Counted from the first letter of the stretch, positions 34,264-43,008 are shown. The stretch: DNA of 64,000 bases from Alkalimonas collagenimarina (GCF_030717845.1 NZ_JAUZVZ010000010.1:1-64000); one strand, 5' to 3'. Numbers and translations are program-made. Notes: generated by a model not told the origin, from the sequence alone.

Positions 34264-35559
34264 TCAGCGCTTACTGGTTTCCTGCCGCAAGACTTCGGCA
34301 ATCACACGGATGCCCCGGCCGGTTGCGCCAGCCGCCCACAAAGCGCTATTGCTGCTATTAAAAGCTGAGGCCAAATCAAAATGCAACCAGCCTTTGCCAT
34401 CGGGGCGGACAAAGCGGCTTAAGAAACCTGCTGCATTGCTGGCACCACCAGTACCACCGCCTTTCATGGCTCGGCTATTGGCAGTATCAGCATAAGGGGA
34501 TGGACACTGCTGCTGGTGCCAGGGCGCCAATGGCAGTGGCCAGGTCGGCTCTTTCACTTGCTCTGCATAACCAAGTGCGCGCTGCTGTAGTTCGGTATCT
34601 AATGAAAATAAGGCATTGTAATCATTGCCTAAGGCAACCATAGCAGCACCGGTTAAGGTGGCAGCATCAATAATCAACGGTGCACCAGTCTCTGTGGCGT
34701 ACAACAAGCCATCGGCCAGAACTAAGCGCCCTTCAGCATCGCTATTTAAAATTTCAACCGTAGTGCCATTTTTATAGGTCAGAATATCACCCAGCTTGTA
34801 TGCATGACCGCTGATCAGGTTTTCAGCACAACAGAGTACCAATTGCACCCGTTGCGTTAAGCCCTGCAAAATAGCCAGACCTAAAGCTCCCGCTACCGTA
34901 GCCGCACCGCCCATATCGCATTTCATGTACGACATAGACTCGCTGGGTTTGATGGAATAACCGCCACTATCAAAGGTAATGCCTTTACCAACCAGCACAG
35001 CCTCAACCGGAGCATCGGCTTTCCCTGTAGGGTTGTAATCCAGCACCAGCATCACAGGCGGGCGTTCACTGCCACGACCAACACCATGAATACCAACCCA
35101 GCCTTCGCTGGCCAGTTCTTCACCACGAATGACGCGATGGCTAATGGCATCTGGCGCCAAAGGGGTTAAAAAATCAATAGCTTCTTGAGCCAGCACTTCT
35201 GGCGATAATTGCTCTGGTGTCTGGTTCGTCAGCTGGCGGGACCAGCTATAACAGCGCTCCAGTTGCTGCAAAGTAGCGGCATCATCACCCTGCCAGCTGA
35301 CGCCGTTCAGTTTTTTTGCTGAGGTAAAACCAAGATAAAACGCCCACTGATAATCTAACGTCCAGCCATCTCCACTCAGTTCCACTTGCTCAATGCCCAG
35401 AGTATCCAGCTGTCGAGCCGCCTTTTGGATACTGCGAAGTGCCTGACTGGCATCAAAATGGATCTGGTATCCCTGCTCGACCGGAGTCAGGCTGGCTTTT
35501 TTGCCCCACTTTTCAGCAGCGGGTTCCGATTGAAGATAAACGTGAATTGCATCAGACAT
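34264..35559 (-). CDS. pepB: Peptidase B, M17 leucine aminopeptidase family
   Basis: This 431-residue protein belongs to the M17 dizinc/dimanganese aminopeptidases, which release N-terminal residues from peptides in the cytoplasm. The metal and active-site motifs GKGITFDSGGYSIKPSESM, MKCDMGGAATVAGA and NSDAEGRLVLADGLLYA (NTDAEGR-like) are all intact. Length and the short N-terminal domain suggest PepB rather than PepA. The start at 35559 (MSDAIHVYL) has AGGA eight bases upstream; a longer frame to 35598 is less likely. It begins the pepB-hrpB-mrcB series and is divergent from dksA. Confidence 0.9.
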   Translation of the reverse strand: MSDAIHVYLQSEPAAEKWGKKASLTPVEQGYQIHFDASQALRSIQKAARQLDTLGIEQVELSGDGWTLDYQWAFYLGFTSAKKLNGVSWQGDDAATLQQLERCYSWSRQLTNQTPEQLSPEVLAQEAIDFLTPLAPDAISHRVIRGEELASEGWVGIHGVGRGSERPPVMLVLDYNPTGKADAPVEAVLVGKGITFDSGGYSIKPSESMSYMKCDMGGAATVAGALGLAILQGLTQRVQLVLCCAENLISGHAYKLGDILTYKNGTTVEILNSDAEGRLVLADGLLYATETGAPLIIDAATLTGAAMVALGNDYNALFSLDTELQQRALGYAEQVKEPTWPLPLAPWHQQQCPSPYADTANSRAMKGGGTGGASNAAGFLSRFVRPDGKGWLHFDLASAFNSSNSALWAAGATGRGIRVIAEVLRQETSKR

Positions 35560-35631
35560 GTAAGGCATCCTGTATCTATAAAACAGTAAGTAAGTCATTG
35601 TACCATGACTGCCAAAAAAAATGAGCGCCGG

Positions 35632-35661
35632 AAAAAGGCGAAAAGTAAAAAGGCGAAAAGT
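35632..35661 (+). repeat. Perfect 15-base tandem duplication upstream of dksA
   Basis: AAAAAGGCGAAAAGT occurs twice in tandem without a mismatch, in the gap between pepB and dksA. It lies within a possible 57-codon frame (35605-35778), but no good ribosome binding site precedes that frame. Confidence 0.85.
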
Positions 35662-35780
35662 AGTGACGGTTTTACCAACTATCTGTATACTTCGGCGTCT
35701 TTTTCATTTGCGATGAGGTTGATATTCTGCTATGAATATCCGCCATTTTTTTGCTTGTCTGTATTGTACAGGAGATGACT

Positions 35781-36230
35781 ATGCCAGAAGGCAAAGCACA
35801 CAAGACGTTAGGGCTGTTAGCGCTGGCTGGGGTTGAGCCTTATCAGGAGGCAGTGGGCGAAGAGTACATGAACTCCAAGCAGCGGGAACATTTCAGAAAA
35901 ATTCTGGATGCTTGGCGCCGCCAACTGCGCGAAGAAGTTGATCGCACCAAAAACCATATGGCGGATGAAGCCGCTAACTTTCCTGATCCAGTCGATCGTG
36001 CGGCTCAGGAAGAAGAATTCAGCTTAGAACTTCGCGCTCGTGATCGTGAGCGTAAGCTGTTAAAGAAAATAGAGAAGACGCTGCAGAAAATCGAAGATGA
36101 TGATTTCGGTTACTGCGATACCTGTGGCATCGAAATTGGTATTAAGCGTCTGGAAGCTCGTCCTACCGCCGATATGTGTATCGACTGTAAGACCTTAGCG
36201 GAAATCAAGGAAAAGCAACTCGGCGGCTAA
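35781..36230 (+). CDS. dksA: RNA polymerase-binding transcription factor DksA
   Basis: DksA enters the RNA polymerase secondary channel and, with ppGpp, reprograms transcription during starvation. The 149-residue protein has the long coiled-coil (about 35-110) with the tip DxxDxA-type sequence [14 protein letters not shown], and the zinc finger [30 protein letters not shown] lies six bases before the ATG at 35781; the frame extends further upstream but without a family match. It heads the dksA-gluQ-pcnB-folK order known from enterics. Confidence 0.95.
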   Translation: MPEGKAHKTLGLLALAGVEPYQEAVGEEYMNSKQREHFRKILDAWRRQLREEVDRTKNHMADEAANFPDPVDRAAQEEEFSLELRARDRERKLLKKIEKTLQKIEDDDFGYCDTCGIEIGIKRLEARPTADMCIDCKTLAEIKEKQLGG

Positions 36231-36231
36231 T

Positions 36232-37134
36232 ATGCCAGACCAAGCCTTTCCTATTGTGGGCCGGTTTGCTCCATCCCCCTCCGGCCCGCTTCACTTTGGT
36301 TCGCTACTGGCAGCCGTCGCAAGTTTTTTACACGCTAAATCCCGTGGTGGTCAATGGTTACTTCGTATTGAAGATATCGATCAGCCAAGAACCCAGCCCG
36401 GCGCTGCCGATGCTATTCAGCGTGACTTAGCGGCCTTTGGCTTGCATTGGGATGGCCCGGTTTGGTATCAAAGTGAACGCTTAGAGCGCTACCAGCAGGT
36501 CTTTGACCAGCTTAAAGAGGCGGAGTTAATTTATGGCTGCGATTGCAGCCGTAAACAGGTCGCAGCCATGGGAGGTCACTACAATGGCCATTGCCGGGAG
36601 CGTCAACTAGAACCCAGCCACGAAAAACCTCTGGCCTACCGGCTTAAATCCAGCGGAGTTCAAACGGATTTTTACGATACATTGCAAGGGCCACAGCAAA
36701 TCCCTGCGCCATTCTGTCAGGAAGATTATATTATCAAACGCCGCGACGGCTTGTTTGCCTATCAATTGGTGGTCGTCATTGATGATATTGATCAGCAGAT
36801 CAGCGAGGTGATCCGCGGCGCTGATTTATTAGAGATGACGACCCGGCAACAACGGCTGTTCCAATTATTGGACGCAACAGCACCAGCCTTTGGTCATATT
36901 CCTCTGATTTCAGCCAAAGCGGGTTTTAAGCTGAGCAAGCAGAATCATGCCCCGGCGATCCATTTGCAGCCGCCATCCACCTTGCTGTTTCAAGCACTGA
37001 ATGTACTGGGCCAGTCTTGTCCCAACGAGTTTAGCGGGGCGCCTGTAGATGAGATCCTAAGCTGGGCTATACAAAATTGGTTACCTTCTGCGGTGCCAAA
37101 AGTTAGTGAAATCGTGTTAAATCCATTTAATTGA
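36232..37134 (+). CDS. gluQ: Glutamyl-queuosine tRNA(Asp) synthetase
   Basis: GluQ-RS resembles the catalytic half of glutamyl-tRNA synthetase and glutamylates the queuosine base at position 34 of tRNA(Asp). The 300-residue protein has FAPSPSGPLHFGSLLAAVASF (HIGH-like), the zinc-binding CDCS...H...C region near residue 100-120, and KLSKQNHAPAI (KMSKS-like), but lacks an anticodon-binding domain. It starts one base after the dksA stop, so both share a transcript. Confidence 0.95.
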   Translation: MPDQAFPIVGRFAPSPSGPLHFGSLLAAVASFLHAKSRGGQWLLRIEDIDQPRTQPGAADAIQRDLAAFGLHWDGPVWYQSERLERYQQVFDQLKEAELIYGCDCSRKQVAAMGGHYNGHCRERQLEPSHEKPLAYRLKSSGVQTDFYDTLQGPQQIPAPFCQEDYIIKRRDGLFAYQLVVVIDDIDQQISEVIRGADLLEMTTRQQRLFQLLDATAPAFGHIPLISAKAGFKLSKQNHAPAIHLQPPSTLLFQALNVLGQSCPNEFSGAPVDEILSWAIQNWLPSAVPKVSEIVLNPFN

Positions 37135-37188
37135 TGCTTTTTTGTCACTGCCTGCGGTAAAATAACCTTATGTATTAAGATTCAATCT

Positions 37189-37258
37189 GTGTTTCAGCGA
37201 GCGGACACTAAGCTACCGCCCTTGAGAAACACAACCAGATAACCGCTGGAGTACCAGC
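37189..37258 (+). promoter_or_regulatory. Structured leader of pcnB
   Basis: GTGTTTC (37189-37195) pairs with GAAACAC (37226-37232), enclosing a smaller GCGG/CCGC stem; then GCTGG-AGTA-CCAGC forms a perfect 5-bp hairpin (37245-37258), 12 bases before the AGGAG ribosome binding site. The structures may tune pcnB translation or be remains of a terminator after gluQ. Confidence 0.45.
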
Positions 37259-37284
37259 AGCCGAGCAATCAGGAGTTCGCTATA

Positions 37285-38718
37285 ATTTCCCGTGTTATTA
37301 ATTTCTGTCGTCGTAACTTAAGCACTAAGTCGGCAACGACTGGAAAAAAGGCTGCCATCAAGCAGCATCAAACGGCCAGTGTGTTACCGCCGATGCAGCG
37401 CCTAAGCCGCGATCAACACAGTATTTCGCGCAAGCAGATCAGCCCCAATGCATTAAAAGTATTGTATCGCTTAAAGGATGCTGGCTTTGAGGCTTATCTG
37501 GTGGGTGGCTGTATTCGTGACTTACTGCTGGGCTTGCAGCCAAAGGACTTTGATGTCGCGACCAATGCCAAACCTGAGCAAGTACGGCAAGTATTTCGCA
37601 ACTGTCGACTGATTGGCCGCCGCTTCCGGCTGGCTCACGTCTTGTTCGGCCGCGAAGTCATTGAGGTCGCCACCTTTCGTGGCCATCACAGCCAGCCTGA
37701 CGAGAGCGAGGACGATCAAACGCACCTGGCCAAAGCTAGTGAAGAGGGTTTGATCCTGCGGGATAATGTCTATGGCACCATTGAAGAAGATGCCGAACGT
37801 CGCGACTTTACCATCAATGCCCTGTACTACTCCATCAACAAGTTTGAAGTACTCGATTTCGCCAATGGCATTCAGGCCATTGCTGAGCGCAAAATTGAAT
37901 TGATCGGCGATCCGGAGACCCGTTATCGGGAAGACCCGGTGCGGATGCTGCGCGCTATTCGCTTTGCCACTAAATTAAATATGCAAATCGCGCCAGCTAC
38001 TGCAGCACCGATTGCTGAGTTGGCTCCGCTATTGCAGAGTATTCCGGCAGCACGCTTATTCGAAGAATGCTTAAAGCTTTTCATGGCTGGCAAGGCCTTT
38101 GATAATTTTATGCTGATGAAACAGTTCGGCATTATCAAGCAACTGATGCCCTCGCTGGATAAAGCCATCAAGCTGGAGCCGGAAGGCAAGACCTTTCAGC
38201 TGGTGAGTCAGGCGCTGCAGGATACCGACCAACGGGTCGCCGATGGCAAGCCGGTCACACCGGCCTTTTTGTTTGCGGCCTTTTTCTGGTATCAGGTAGA
38301 AATGCGCAGTCAAACCATGCAGCTTGAAGGTGGTTTGCCACCAGTAGATGCACTGAATATTGCCATGACTGAAGTATTATCCGACTTGCAGCAGCGCATT
38401 TCGCTACCTAAACGGTTTAGCTTGGTTACCCGCGACATCTGGGGCCTGCAAGGTCGTTTAGCTCGTCGCAATGGCCGTCGTGCGCATAGCTTGCTGCAAT
38501 TGCCCAAATTCCGCGCTGCCTTTGACTTTTTAGTGTTACGAGCCAAAGCTGAAGGCGGTGAGCTGCAAGAACAAGCCGATTGGTGGCAACGCTTTCAGTT
38601 TGAGTCCGAAGATGATCAGCTGAAAATGGTGCAACAAGCACCGGCAACACCAGGTGCCAGCAAGCCCAAGCGTCGTCGCAATTACAAACGCAAACGGACT
38701 AGCCAGAGTCAGCCATGA
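37285..38718 (+). CDS. pcnB: Poly(A) polymerase I, with non-canonical AUU/AUA start
   Basis: PcnB adds poly(A) tails to RNA 3' ends and thereby promotes decay. About 477 residues; the nucleotidyltransferase core shows LVGGCIRDLLLGLQPKDFDVATNA with the two catalytic Asp, then GRRFRLAHVLFG and RRDFTINALYYS, and a basic C-terminal tail (KRRRNYKRKR). In the open frame upstream of the first conventional start (GTG 37381), residues RVINFCRRNLS match the N-terminus of E. coli PcnB (RVANFCRKVLS), which starts at AUU. Here ATA (37282) and ATT (37285) follow AGGAG (37271-37275) at 6 and 9 bases, and no ATG, GTG or TTG exists between the upstream stop (37240) and 37381. The stop overlaps folK by 4 bases. 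Confidence 0.9.
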   Translation: MSRVINFCRRNLSTKSATTGKKAAIKQHQTASVLPPMQRLSRDQHSISRKQISPNALKVLYRLKDAGFEAYLVGGCIRDLLLGLQPKDFDVATNAKPEQVRQVFRNCRLIGRRFRLAHVLFGREVIEVATFRGHHSQPDESEDDQTHLAKASEEGLILRDNVYGTIEEDAERRDFTINALYYSINKFEVLDFANGIQAIAERKIELIGDPETRYREDPVRMLRAIRFATKLNMQIAPATAAPIAELAPLLQSIPAARLFEECLKLFMAGKAFDNFMLMKQFGIIKQLMPSLDKAIKLEPEGKTFQLVSQALQDTDQRVADGKPVTPAFLFAAFFWYQVEMRSQTMQLEGGLPPVDALNIAMTEVLSDLQQRISLPKRFSLVTRDIWGLQGRLARRNGRRAHSLLQLPKFRAAFDFLVLRAKAEGGELQEQADWWQRFQFESEDDQLKMVQQAPATPGASKPKRRRNYKRKRTSQSQP

Positions 38719-39197
38719 TCCGCTGTTTTATTGGTCTGGGCGCCAATTTAGACCAACCAGTGCAGCAACTGGAGCAAGCTCTCAACGCTTTGCGTCTACT
38801 CCCGGCCAGCCGTTTCGTGAACTGCTCTGCCTTCTATGGTTCCAAACCCATGGGGCCGCAGGATCAACCGGATTATGTCAATGCAGTCGCCGAGCTGGCC
38901 ACCACGCTGGCCCCGGAAGCATTGCTGGATGAGTTACAACGGATAGAGCAACAACAAGGGCGGCAGCGCAAGGACGAACGCTGGGGGCCTCGCACGCTCG
39001 ATTTGGACTTACTGCTGTATGGCAATCAGCAGATTGCCACCGAACGGCTTACTGTGCCGCATTATGGTTTGCCAGAGCGTGAGTTTGTATTGTACCCACT
39101 GCATGATATTGCCCCTGAACTACAATTACCTGATGGTCGCATGCTTCGCGACCTGCTGACCCAGGTCCCACGTAACGGCTTGCATCAGCTAAGTTAG
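38715..39197 (+). CDS. folK: HPPK, folate synthesis pyrophosphokinase
   Basis: FolK transfers pyrophosphate from ATP to 6-hydroxymethyl-dihydropterin in folate synthesis. The 160-residue protein has GLGANLDQPVQQLEQALNAL, the FYGSKPMGPQDQPDYVNAV loop, and the signature DERWGPRTLDLDLLLYG. It overlaps pcnB by 4 bases, the same linkage as in E. coli. panB follows after an 80-base gap, again the enteric order without a panD in between. Confidence 0.95.
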   Translation: MIRCFIGLGANLDQPVQQLEQALNALRLLPASRFVNCSAFYGSKPMGPQDQPDYVNAVAELATTLAPEALLDELQRIEQQQGRQRKDERWGPRTLDLDLLLYGNQQIATERLTVPHYGLPEREFVLYPLHDIAPELQLPDGRMLRDLLTQVPRNGLHQLS

Positions 39198-39276
39198 CTG
39201 ACAGCTGCTTGCAGCCATGCTGACTTTATGACAAAGTTCGCAACCGAATAAACAGACATGAGATCGGAGCAGATAC

Positions 39277-40071
39277 ATGGCCAAAATAACCACTGCTGTG
39301 CTGCAAAAAATGAAGCAGCAAGGCGATAAAATCACCTCGTTAACGGCCTATGATGCCAGTTTTGGCAAATTGTTCGCAGAAGAAGGTGTGGATGTGCTGT
39401 TGATCGGCGATTCACTGGGGATGGTGCTACAAGGCCATGCCGATACCCTCCCGGTCACTGTCGATGATATTGCTTATCACACACGCTGTGTGCGCGCTGG
39501 TGCGCCAGATGCTTTTGTCATCGCTGATCTACCTTTTATGAGCTACGCCACTACCGAGCAGGCCTTTCAATCCGTACTGCCGTTGATGCAAGCGGGTGCT
39601 AATATGGTCAAGCTGGAAGGCGGTGATTTTCTACTATCCACCGTCAAGGCCCTGACTGAGCGCGGTGTGCCCGTCTGTGGTCATTTAGGTTTAACACCAC
39701 AATCGGTGCATTTGTTTGGTGGATTCAAAGTACAAGGTCGTGGTGATGAACAAGCCAGTGCCATGGTGCGTCAGGCAGAAGCACTGCAAGCAGCCGGTGC
39801 GCAGTTGCTGGTATTAGAGTGTATTCCGGTCGAGCTGGCTAACCGCATTACGGCAGCGCTGACTATTCCGGTGATTGGTATTGGTGCCGGTGCAGGCACT
39901 GATGGTCAGGTTCTGGTCATGCATGACTTGCTCGGCATCAGCAGTGGTTATATTCCTAAGTTCTCGAAAAACTTTTTACAGCAAACCGGAGAGATACGCT
40001 CAGCCATCCGCCAGTATGTGACCGATGTCAAAAGCCAAACCTTTCCGGCAGCAGAACACAGCTTTCAATAA
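39277..40071 (+). CDS. panB: 3-methyl-2-oxobutanoate hydroxymethyltransferase
   Basis: PanB makes ketopantoate from alpha-ketoisovalerate and methylene-tetrahydrofolate, the first step of pantothenate synthesis. The 264-residue protein shows [53 protein letters not shown] and [22 protein letters not shown], all standard. A GGAG ribosome binding site precedes the ATG. panC starts one base after its stop. Confidence 0.96.
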   Translation: MAKITTAVLQKMKQQGDKITSLTAYDASFGKLFAEEGVDVLLIGDSLGMVLQGHADTLPVTVDDIAYHTRCVRAGAPDAFVIADLPFMSYATTEQAFQSVLPLMQAGANMVKLEGGDFLLSTVKALTERGVPVCGHLGLTPQSVHLFGGFKVQGRGDEQASAMVRQAEALQAAGAQLLVLECIPVELANRITAALTIPVIGIGAGAGTDGQVLVMHDLLGISSGYIPKFSKNFLQQTGEIRSAIRQYVTDVKSQTFPAAEHSFQ

Positions 40072-40072
40072 C

Positions 40073-40915
40073 ATGAAGATTATAGACTCCATCAGCAGCC
40101 TGCGGGCTGAAATTGCCAGCTGGCGGCAAGCAGGTGAACGTATTGCCTTTGTTCCCACCATGGGCAATTTGCATCAGGGCCATCTGCGGCTGGTTGAAGT
40201 AGCCAAACAACAGGCTGATCGGGTCATTGCCAGTATTTTTGTTAACCCCATGCAATTTGGTGCCAACGAAGATCTCGACAACTACCCTCGTACCCTGCAA
40301 GACGATTGCGCTGCCTTGCAGCAAATGCAGACCGATGCGGTCTTTACGCCAACACCAGAGATCATTTATCCGCGTGGTTTAGCACAGCAAAGCTTTGTTG
40401 AAGTGCCAGAATTAGGTGATCATCATTGTGGTTCCAGCCGGCCCGGTCATTTTCGTGGCGTGGCAACCGTGGTGGCGAAACTGTTTAATCTGGTGCAGCC
40501 CGATGTCGCATGTTTTGGTCAAAAAGATTACCAGCAGCTAGCCATTATTCGTCAGATGGTCGAGGATTTATCCTTTCCCATTGAGATCATTGGTGTACCC
40601 ACCGAGCGCGCTGCCGATGGTTTAGCGCTAAGCTCTCGTAATGCTTATCTCACTGTAAAGCAACGGGCGATAGCGCCTACTTTGCAAGAAGTGTTACAGC
40701 AAGTCAGTCAGCAAATAAAGCGCGGTGAGACTGATTTCCGCCAGCTCGAAAGTGAAGCAAAAGCACAGCTTAGCGCCGCAGGTTTTCGACCAGACTATCT
40801 GAACATCAGCGATCGTGAGACATTGCAACCTGCTGACAGTCGCCAGCAGGCACTGGTCATTCTAGCGGCCGCTTGGCTTGGCAACACCAAATTGCTGGAT
40901 AATCTGGAGGTCTGA
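40073..40915 (+). CDS. panC: Pantothenate synthetase
   Basis: PanC joins pantoate and beta-alanine using ATP. The 280-residue protein starts [14 protein letters not shown] and shows [15 protein letters not shown] (HIGH-like), [53 protein letters not shown] and [10 protein letters not shown]. The ATG at 40073 is chosen; an in-frame ATG at 40025 lies inside panB and does not fit the family. The beta-alanine donor PanD is not encoded nearby; a panP candidate at 54.5-56.2 kb may replace it. Confidence 0.95.
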   Translation: MKIIDSISSLRAEIASWRQAGERIAFVPTMGNLHQGHLRLVEVAKQQADRVIASIFVNPMQFGANEDLDNYPRTLQDDCAALQQMQTDAVFTPTPEIIYPRGLAQQSFVEVPELGDHHCGSSRPGHFRGVATVVAKLFNLVQPDVACFGQKDYQQLAIIRQMVEDLSFPIEIIGVPTERAADGLALSSRNAYLTVKQRAIAPTLQEVLQQVSQQIKRGETDFRQLESEAKAQLSAAGFRPDYLNISDRETLQPADSRQQALVILAAAWLGNTKLLDNLEV

Positions 40916-41230
40916 ATGTCAGACTACTGTTTAGTGATGGTGAGCTGTCCGAATAAAGATGAGGCGGCGCAGATCACCGCCGCTCTGCTGCAACAAAAGT
41001 TGGCTGCCTGCATTCAGCACCAAACCATCGACAGCCACTACGTCTGGCAAGACAAACTTGAACAATCAAGCGAAATCCTACTGCTGATCAAAACCACCCG
41101 CCAATGCTATACCGAATTGGAGGCCTGCATTAGCAAGCTGCACAGTTATGACACTCCAGAGATCATTCAGTTACCGATTGAAAAGGGCCATGCTGGTTAT
41201 TTGCAGTGGGTGAAAGACAGCTGCTACTGA
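40916..41230 (+). CDS. cutA: CutA1-type divalent cation tolerance protein
   Basis: CutA1 forms very stable trimers and has been linked to copper tolerance, with unclear mechanism. The 104-residue protein matches the family over its whole length: MVSCPNKDEAAQITAALLQQKLAACIQ, HYVWQDKLEQSSEILLLIKTTRQCY and HSYDTPEIIQLPIEKGHAGYLQWV. It starts directly at the panC stop codon. The convergent accessory gene begins 4 bases after its end. Confidence 0.93.
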   Translation: MSDYCLVMVSCPNKDEAAQITAALLQQKLAACIQHQTIDSHYVWQDKLEQSSEILLLIKTTRQCYTELEACISKLHSYDTPEIIQLPIEKGHAGYLQWVKDSCY

Positions 41231-41234
41231 AAAT

Positions 41235-41948
41235 TTATCTCGATAGATAATATTGGCTGGCTAAATGATTCACCTGCTCAGTCATCTTAATCATTTGTTG
41301 AGCCTTGATACTAAAAACATCCTCCTGCTCGCTATATGCTATTTGCTCCGTATATAGCAAACGCAACATCAAAGCATGATGAATTAAATCCAACCCCCGC
41401 TCAGAACGAATGGTTGGATCTGCTCCACGAGCCAATAGTTCTTCTATGATTTGCAATGTATTTTCCTGATGAGAATACAAAGTACGCACAAGTGCGGTGT
41501 GTCCCTCTTTATCCACTGCATTGATATCGACCCCAGCATGAACTAACGCATCCATACACTCAATGGATTCATCAACTGAATCATTAAAAGCTAAGTTATG
41601 AAAAGGTGTTCCTGCTTGTGAGGATGAAAGTCCAACATCATACTTGATAAGTATGATAACAATATCAGCTGAGCATCGGCTTTCTAACGCCTTAAGAGTA
41701 GCGACTCCTGCTGCTTCGTCTTGCAACCAGTATGCACCTTTTTCAGCCTGAAGAAATGACTGCAAATCATGTACTTCACCTTGCTGAACCAGATGCGATA
41801 AGGTGTTAATTTGGTCTGTCATGCCATCATCTGACACACCTGTACCATCCCCCCCCCAAGACTTCATGTGAAAAAGCAAGGGAAATGCAGCGATACAGAG
41901 TAAAACAACGAACGAAGTTTTTTTATCTGAAATAAAATGGTTAAACAT
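41235..41948 (-). CDS. Ankyrin-repeat protein with N-terminal membrane anchor
   Basis: A 237-residue protein. Residues ~11-28 are hydrophobic (FVVLLCIAAFPLLF), so it is exported or anchored. At least three ankyrin-like repeats follow (AGTPFHNLAFN, VHAGVDINAVDKEGHTALVRTL, LARGADPTIRSERGLDLIHHALM). Ankyrin proteins bind other proteins; in bacterial accessory loci some act as immunity proteins, which is only a possibility here. The gene contains nine consecutive C on the plus strand (41849-41857), coding for glycines, a likely slippage site. It overlaps the upstream gene by 8 bases and is last of a three-gene, AT-richer cassette. Confidence 0.75.
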   Translation of the reverse strand: MFNHFISDKKTSFVVLLCIAAFPLLFHMKSWGGDGTGVSDDGMTDQINTLSHLVQQGEVHDLQSFLQAEKGAYWLQDEAAGVATLKALESRCSADIVIILIKYDVGLSSSQAGTPFHNLAFNDSVDESIECMDALVHAGVDINAVDKEGHTALVRTLYSHQENTLQIIEELLARGADPTIRSERGLDLIHHALMLRLLYTEQIAYSEQEDVFSIKAQQMIKMTEQVNHLASQYYLSR

Positions 41949-42456
41949 TTTCCGCCTTATTTAAAAAGGATTGATTACTTTCATTCAGGGAGCGGTTTAC
42001 ATTACACAGAAAAGATTGCAAGCTCATCAACTCAAAGCTCGTTTTCAGCTGCTTTACCCCATCATTACCATAAAGCGTTATGGTATTTTTTGCGTACGGC
42101 CAATTCCATGTTTTAAACACACTGGGAATGACAAACTCGATACGTTGAATGCTTGTAGCATCATACTCCGCCTGTACATCTAAATTGAGAGATAACTTGC
42201 CTTGATCAAAGCAGGCGATCTGAACATTTCTATCGGACAAGCCTGAAAGCCAGTCACTTAATCGTGTAAAAACAAAGAAAATAGCCAAAACCACAGCGTG
42301 GAACACAATGAGTTTCACGACAAGATTCAGCTGTATATCGCTTTGTAAAAAAACAACACCAACCAGAATCCCCAGAGGGATCAATAAAAACCTGATCCAG
42401 CGGAAAAGCATGCTTCTCTCAAGTAAAAATGCTGCCTTGGATGTTAAAAGAACCAC
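41941..42456 (-). CDS. Hypothetical membrane protein of the accessory cassette
   Basis: An unrecognised protein of 171 residues with two hydrophobic helices (about 18-38 and 45-65), followed by a soluble domain with alternating beta-like pattern (VQIACFDQGKLSLNLDVQAEYDATSIQRIEFVIPSVF). I use the GTG at 42456 because AAGGAG lies seven bases upstream and it directly follows the stop of the preceding gene; ATG at 42411 is an alternative. The topology resembles small membrane proteins with a cytoplasmic PH-like domain, but I cannot name it. Confidence 0.65.
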   Translation of the reverse strand: MVLLTSKAAFLLERSMLFRWIRFLLIPLGILVGVVFLQSDIQLNLVVKLIVFHAVVLAIFFVFTRLSDWLSGLSDRNVQIACFDQGKLSLNLDVQAEYDATSIQRIEFVIPSVFKTWNWPYAKNTITLYGNDGVKQLKTSFELMSLQSFLCNVNRSLNESNQSFLNKAENV

Positions 42457-43008
42457 TCAATGACTCCTTGCACGCCTTACTAGCTCTTGTTGAATCTCTT
42501 TTCTACCTGCATCATGGTTGTAGTAAAAACCCCATATCATCACTAGCAAAACAGGGTGGGTTCGAACCCCAGGCCCCCTTGAACCAACGGGGCTTTTTTT
42601 CGTCATCTGGTACAGAGATGGGACAGAAAAACCAGCACCAGCTAAACCTAAAATACTACTCACCGTTTCGGAAAACTCTAAATCTGCTTCAAGTTCCGCG
42701 GTTGTTTTTGCCCAAAGTCCCCACATAGGGTTAACCATCGGATCAGTAATCTTTGCTATTGCATGCGAGATAGCTGGGCGCCCTTGCATTTGCTGATGGA
42801 TAAGCCTTAATACCTGACTCTGTTCATGTCGATGCAAATGATGATACAACACAATACCAGTCAGAATTTCTAAAGCAACATCATCTGGAATTGCTGATAA
42901 ATTACCATAAGCATTAAAAGAGTTTCGTGGTAAACCAATTAACTGGCATAAAAAATCAATTTGGCCTGTTACAGTTTCAGGGAGACGATAAGGTAAGCTT
43001 GGCTGCAT
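42457..43008 (-). CDS. Hypothetical protein of the accessory cassette, 183 aa
   Basis: First gene of the cassette; AAGGAA lies five bases before the ATG. It has no signal peptide; residues ~1-115 look helical (MQPSLPYRLPETVTGQIDFLCQLIGLP, ALEILTGIVLYHHLHRHEQSQVLRLIHQQM), then a glycine-rich hydrophobic stretch (ILGLAGAGFSVPSLY). The last ~40 codons contain, antisense, a GGGTTCGAACCC palindrome and a hairpin with seven T, so the C-terminus may have been replaced by sequence from elsewhere. I do not recognise the family. It is translationally coupled to the next gene. Confidence 0.6.
   Translation of the reverse strand: MQPSLPYRLPETVTGQIDFLCQLIGLPRNSFNAYGNLSAIPDDVALEILTGIVLYHHLHRHEQSQVLRLIHQQMQGRPAISHAIAKITDPMVNPMWGLWAKTTAELEADLEFSETVSSILGLAGAGFSVPSLYQMTKKSPVGSRGPGVRTHPVLLVMIWGFYYNHDAGRKEIQQELVRRARSH

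Noticed and set aside
37281-37286. TATAAT as a pcnB promoter element
   Set aside because: It overlaps the start-codon region (ATA ATT) right after the ribosome binding site and has no -35 partner; most likely a coincidence.
37381-38718. GTG at 37381 as the pcnB start
   Set aside because: No ribosome binding site before it, and conserved PcnB residues are encoded upstream of it in the same frame.
42545-42605. A complete tRNA gene
   Set aside because: Only a T-arm-like palindrome is present; no D-arm, anticodon stem or paired acceptor could be found on either strand.
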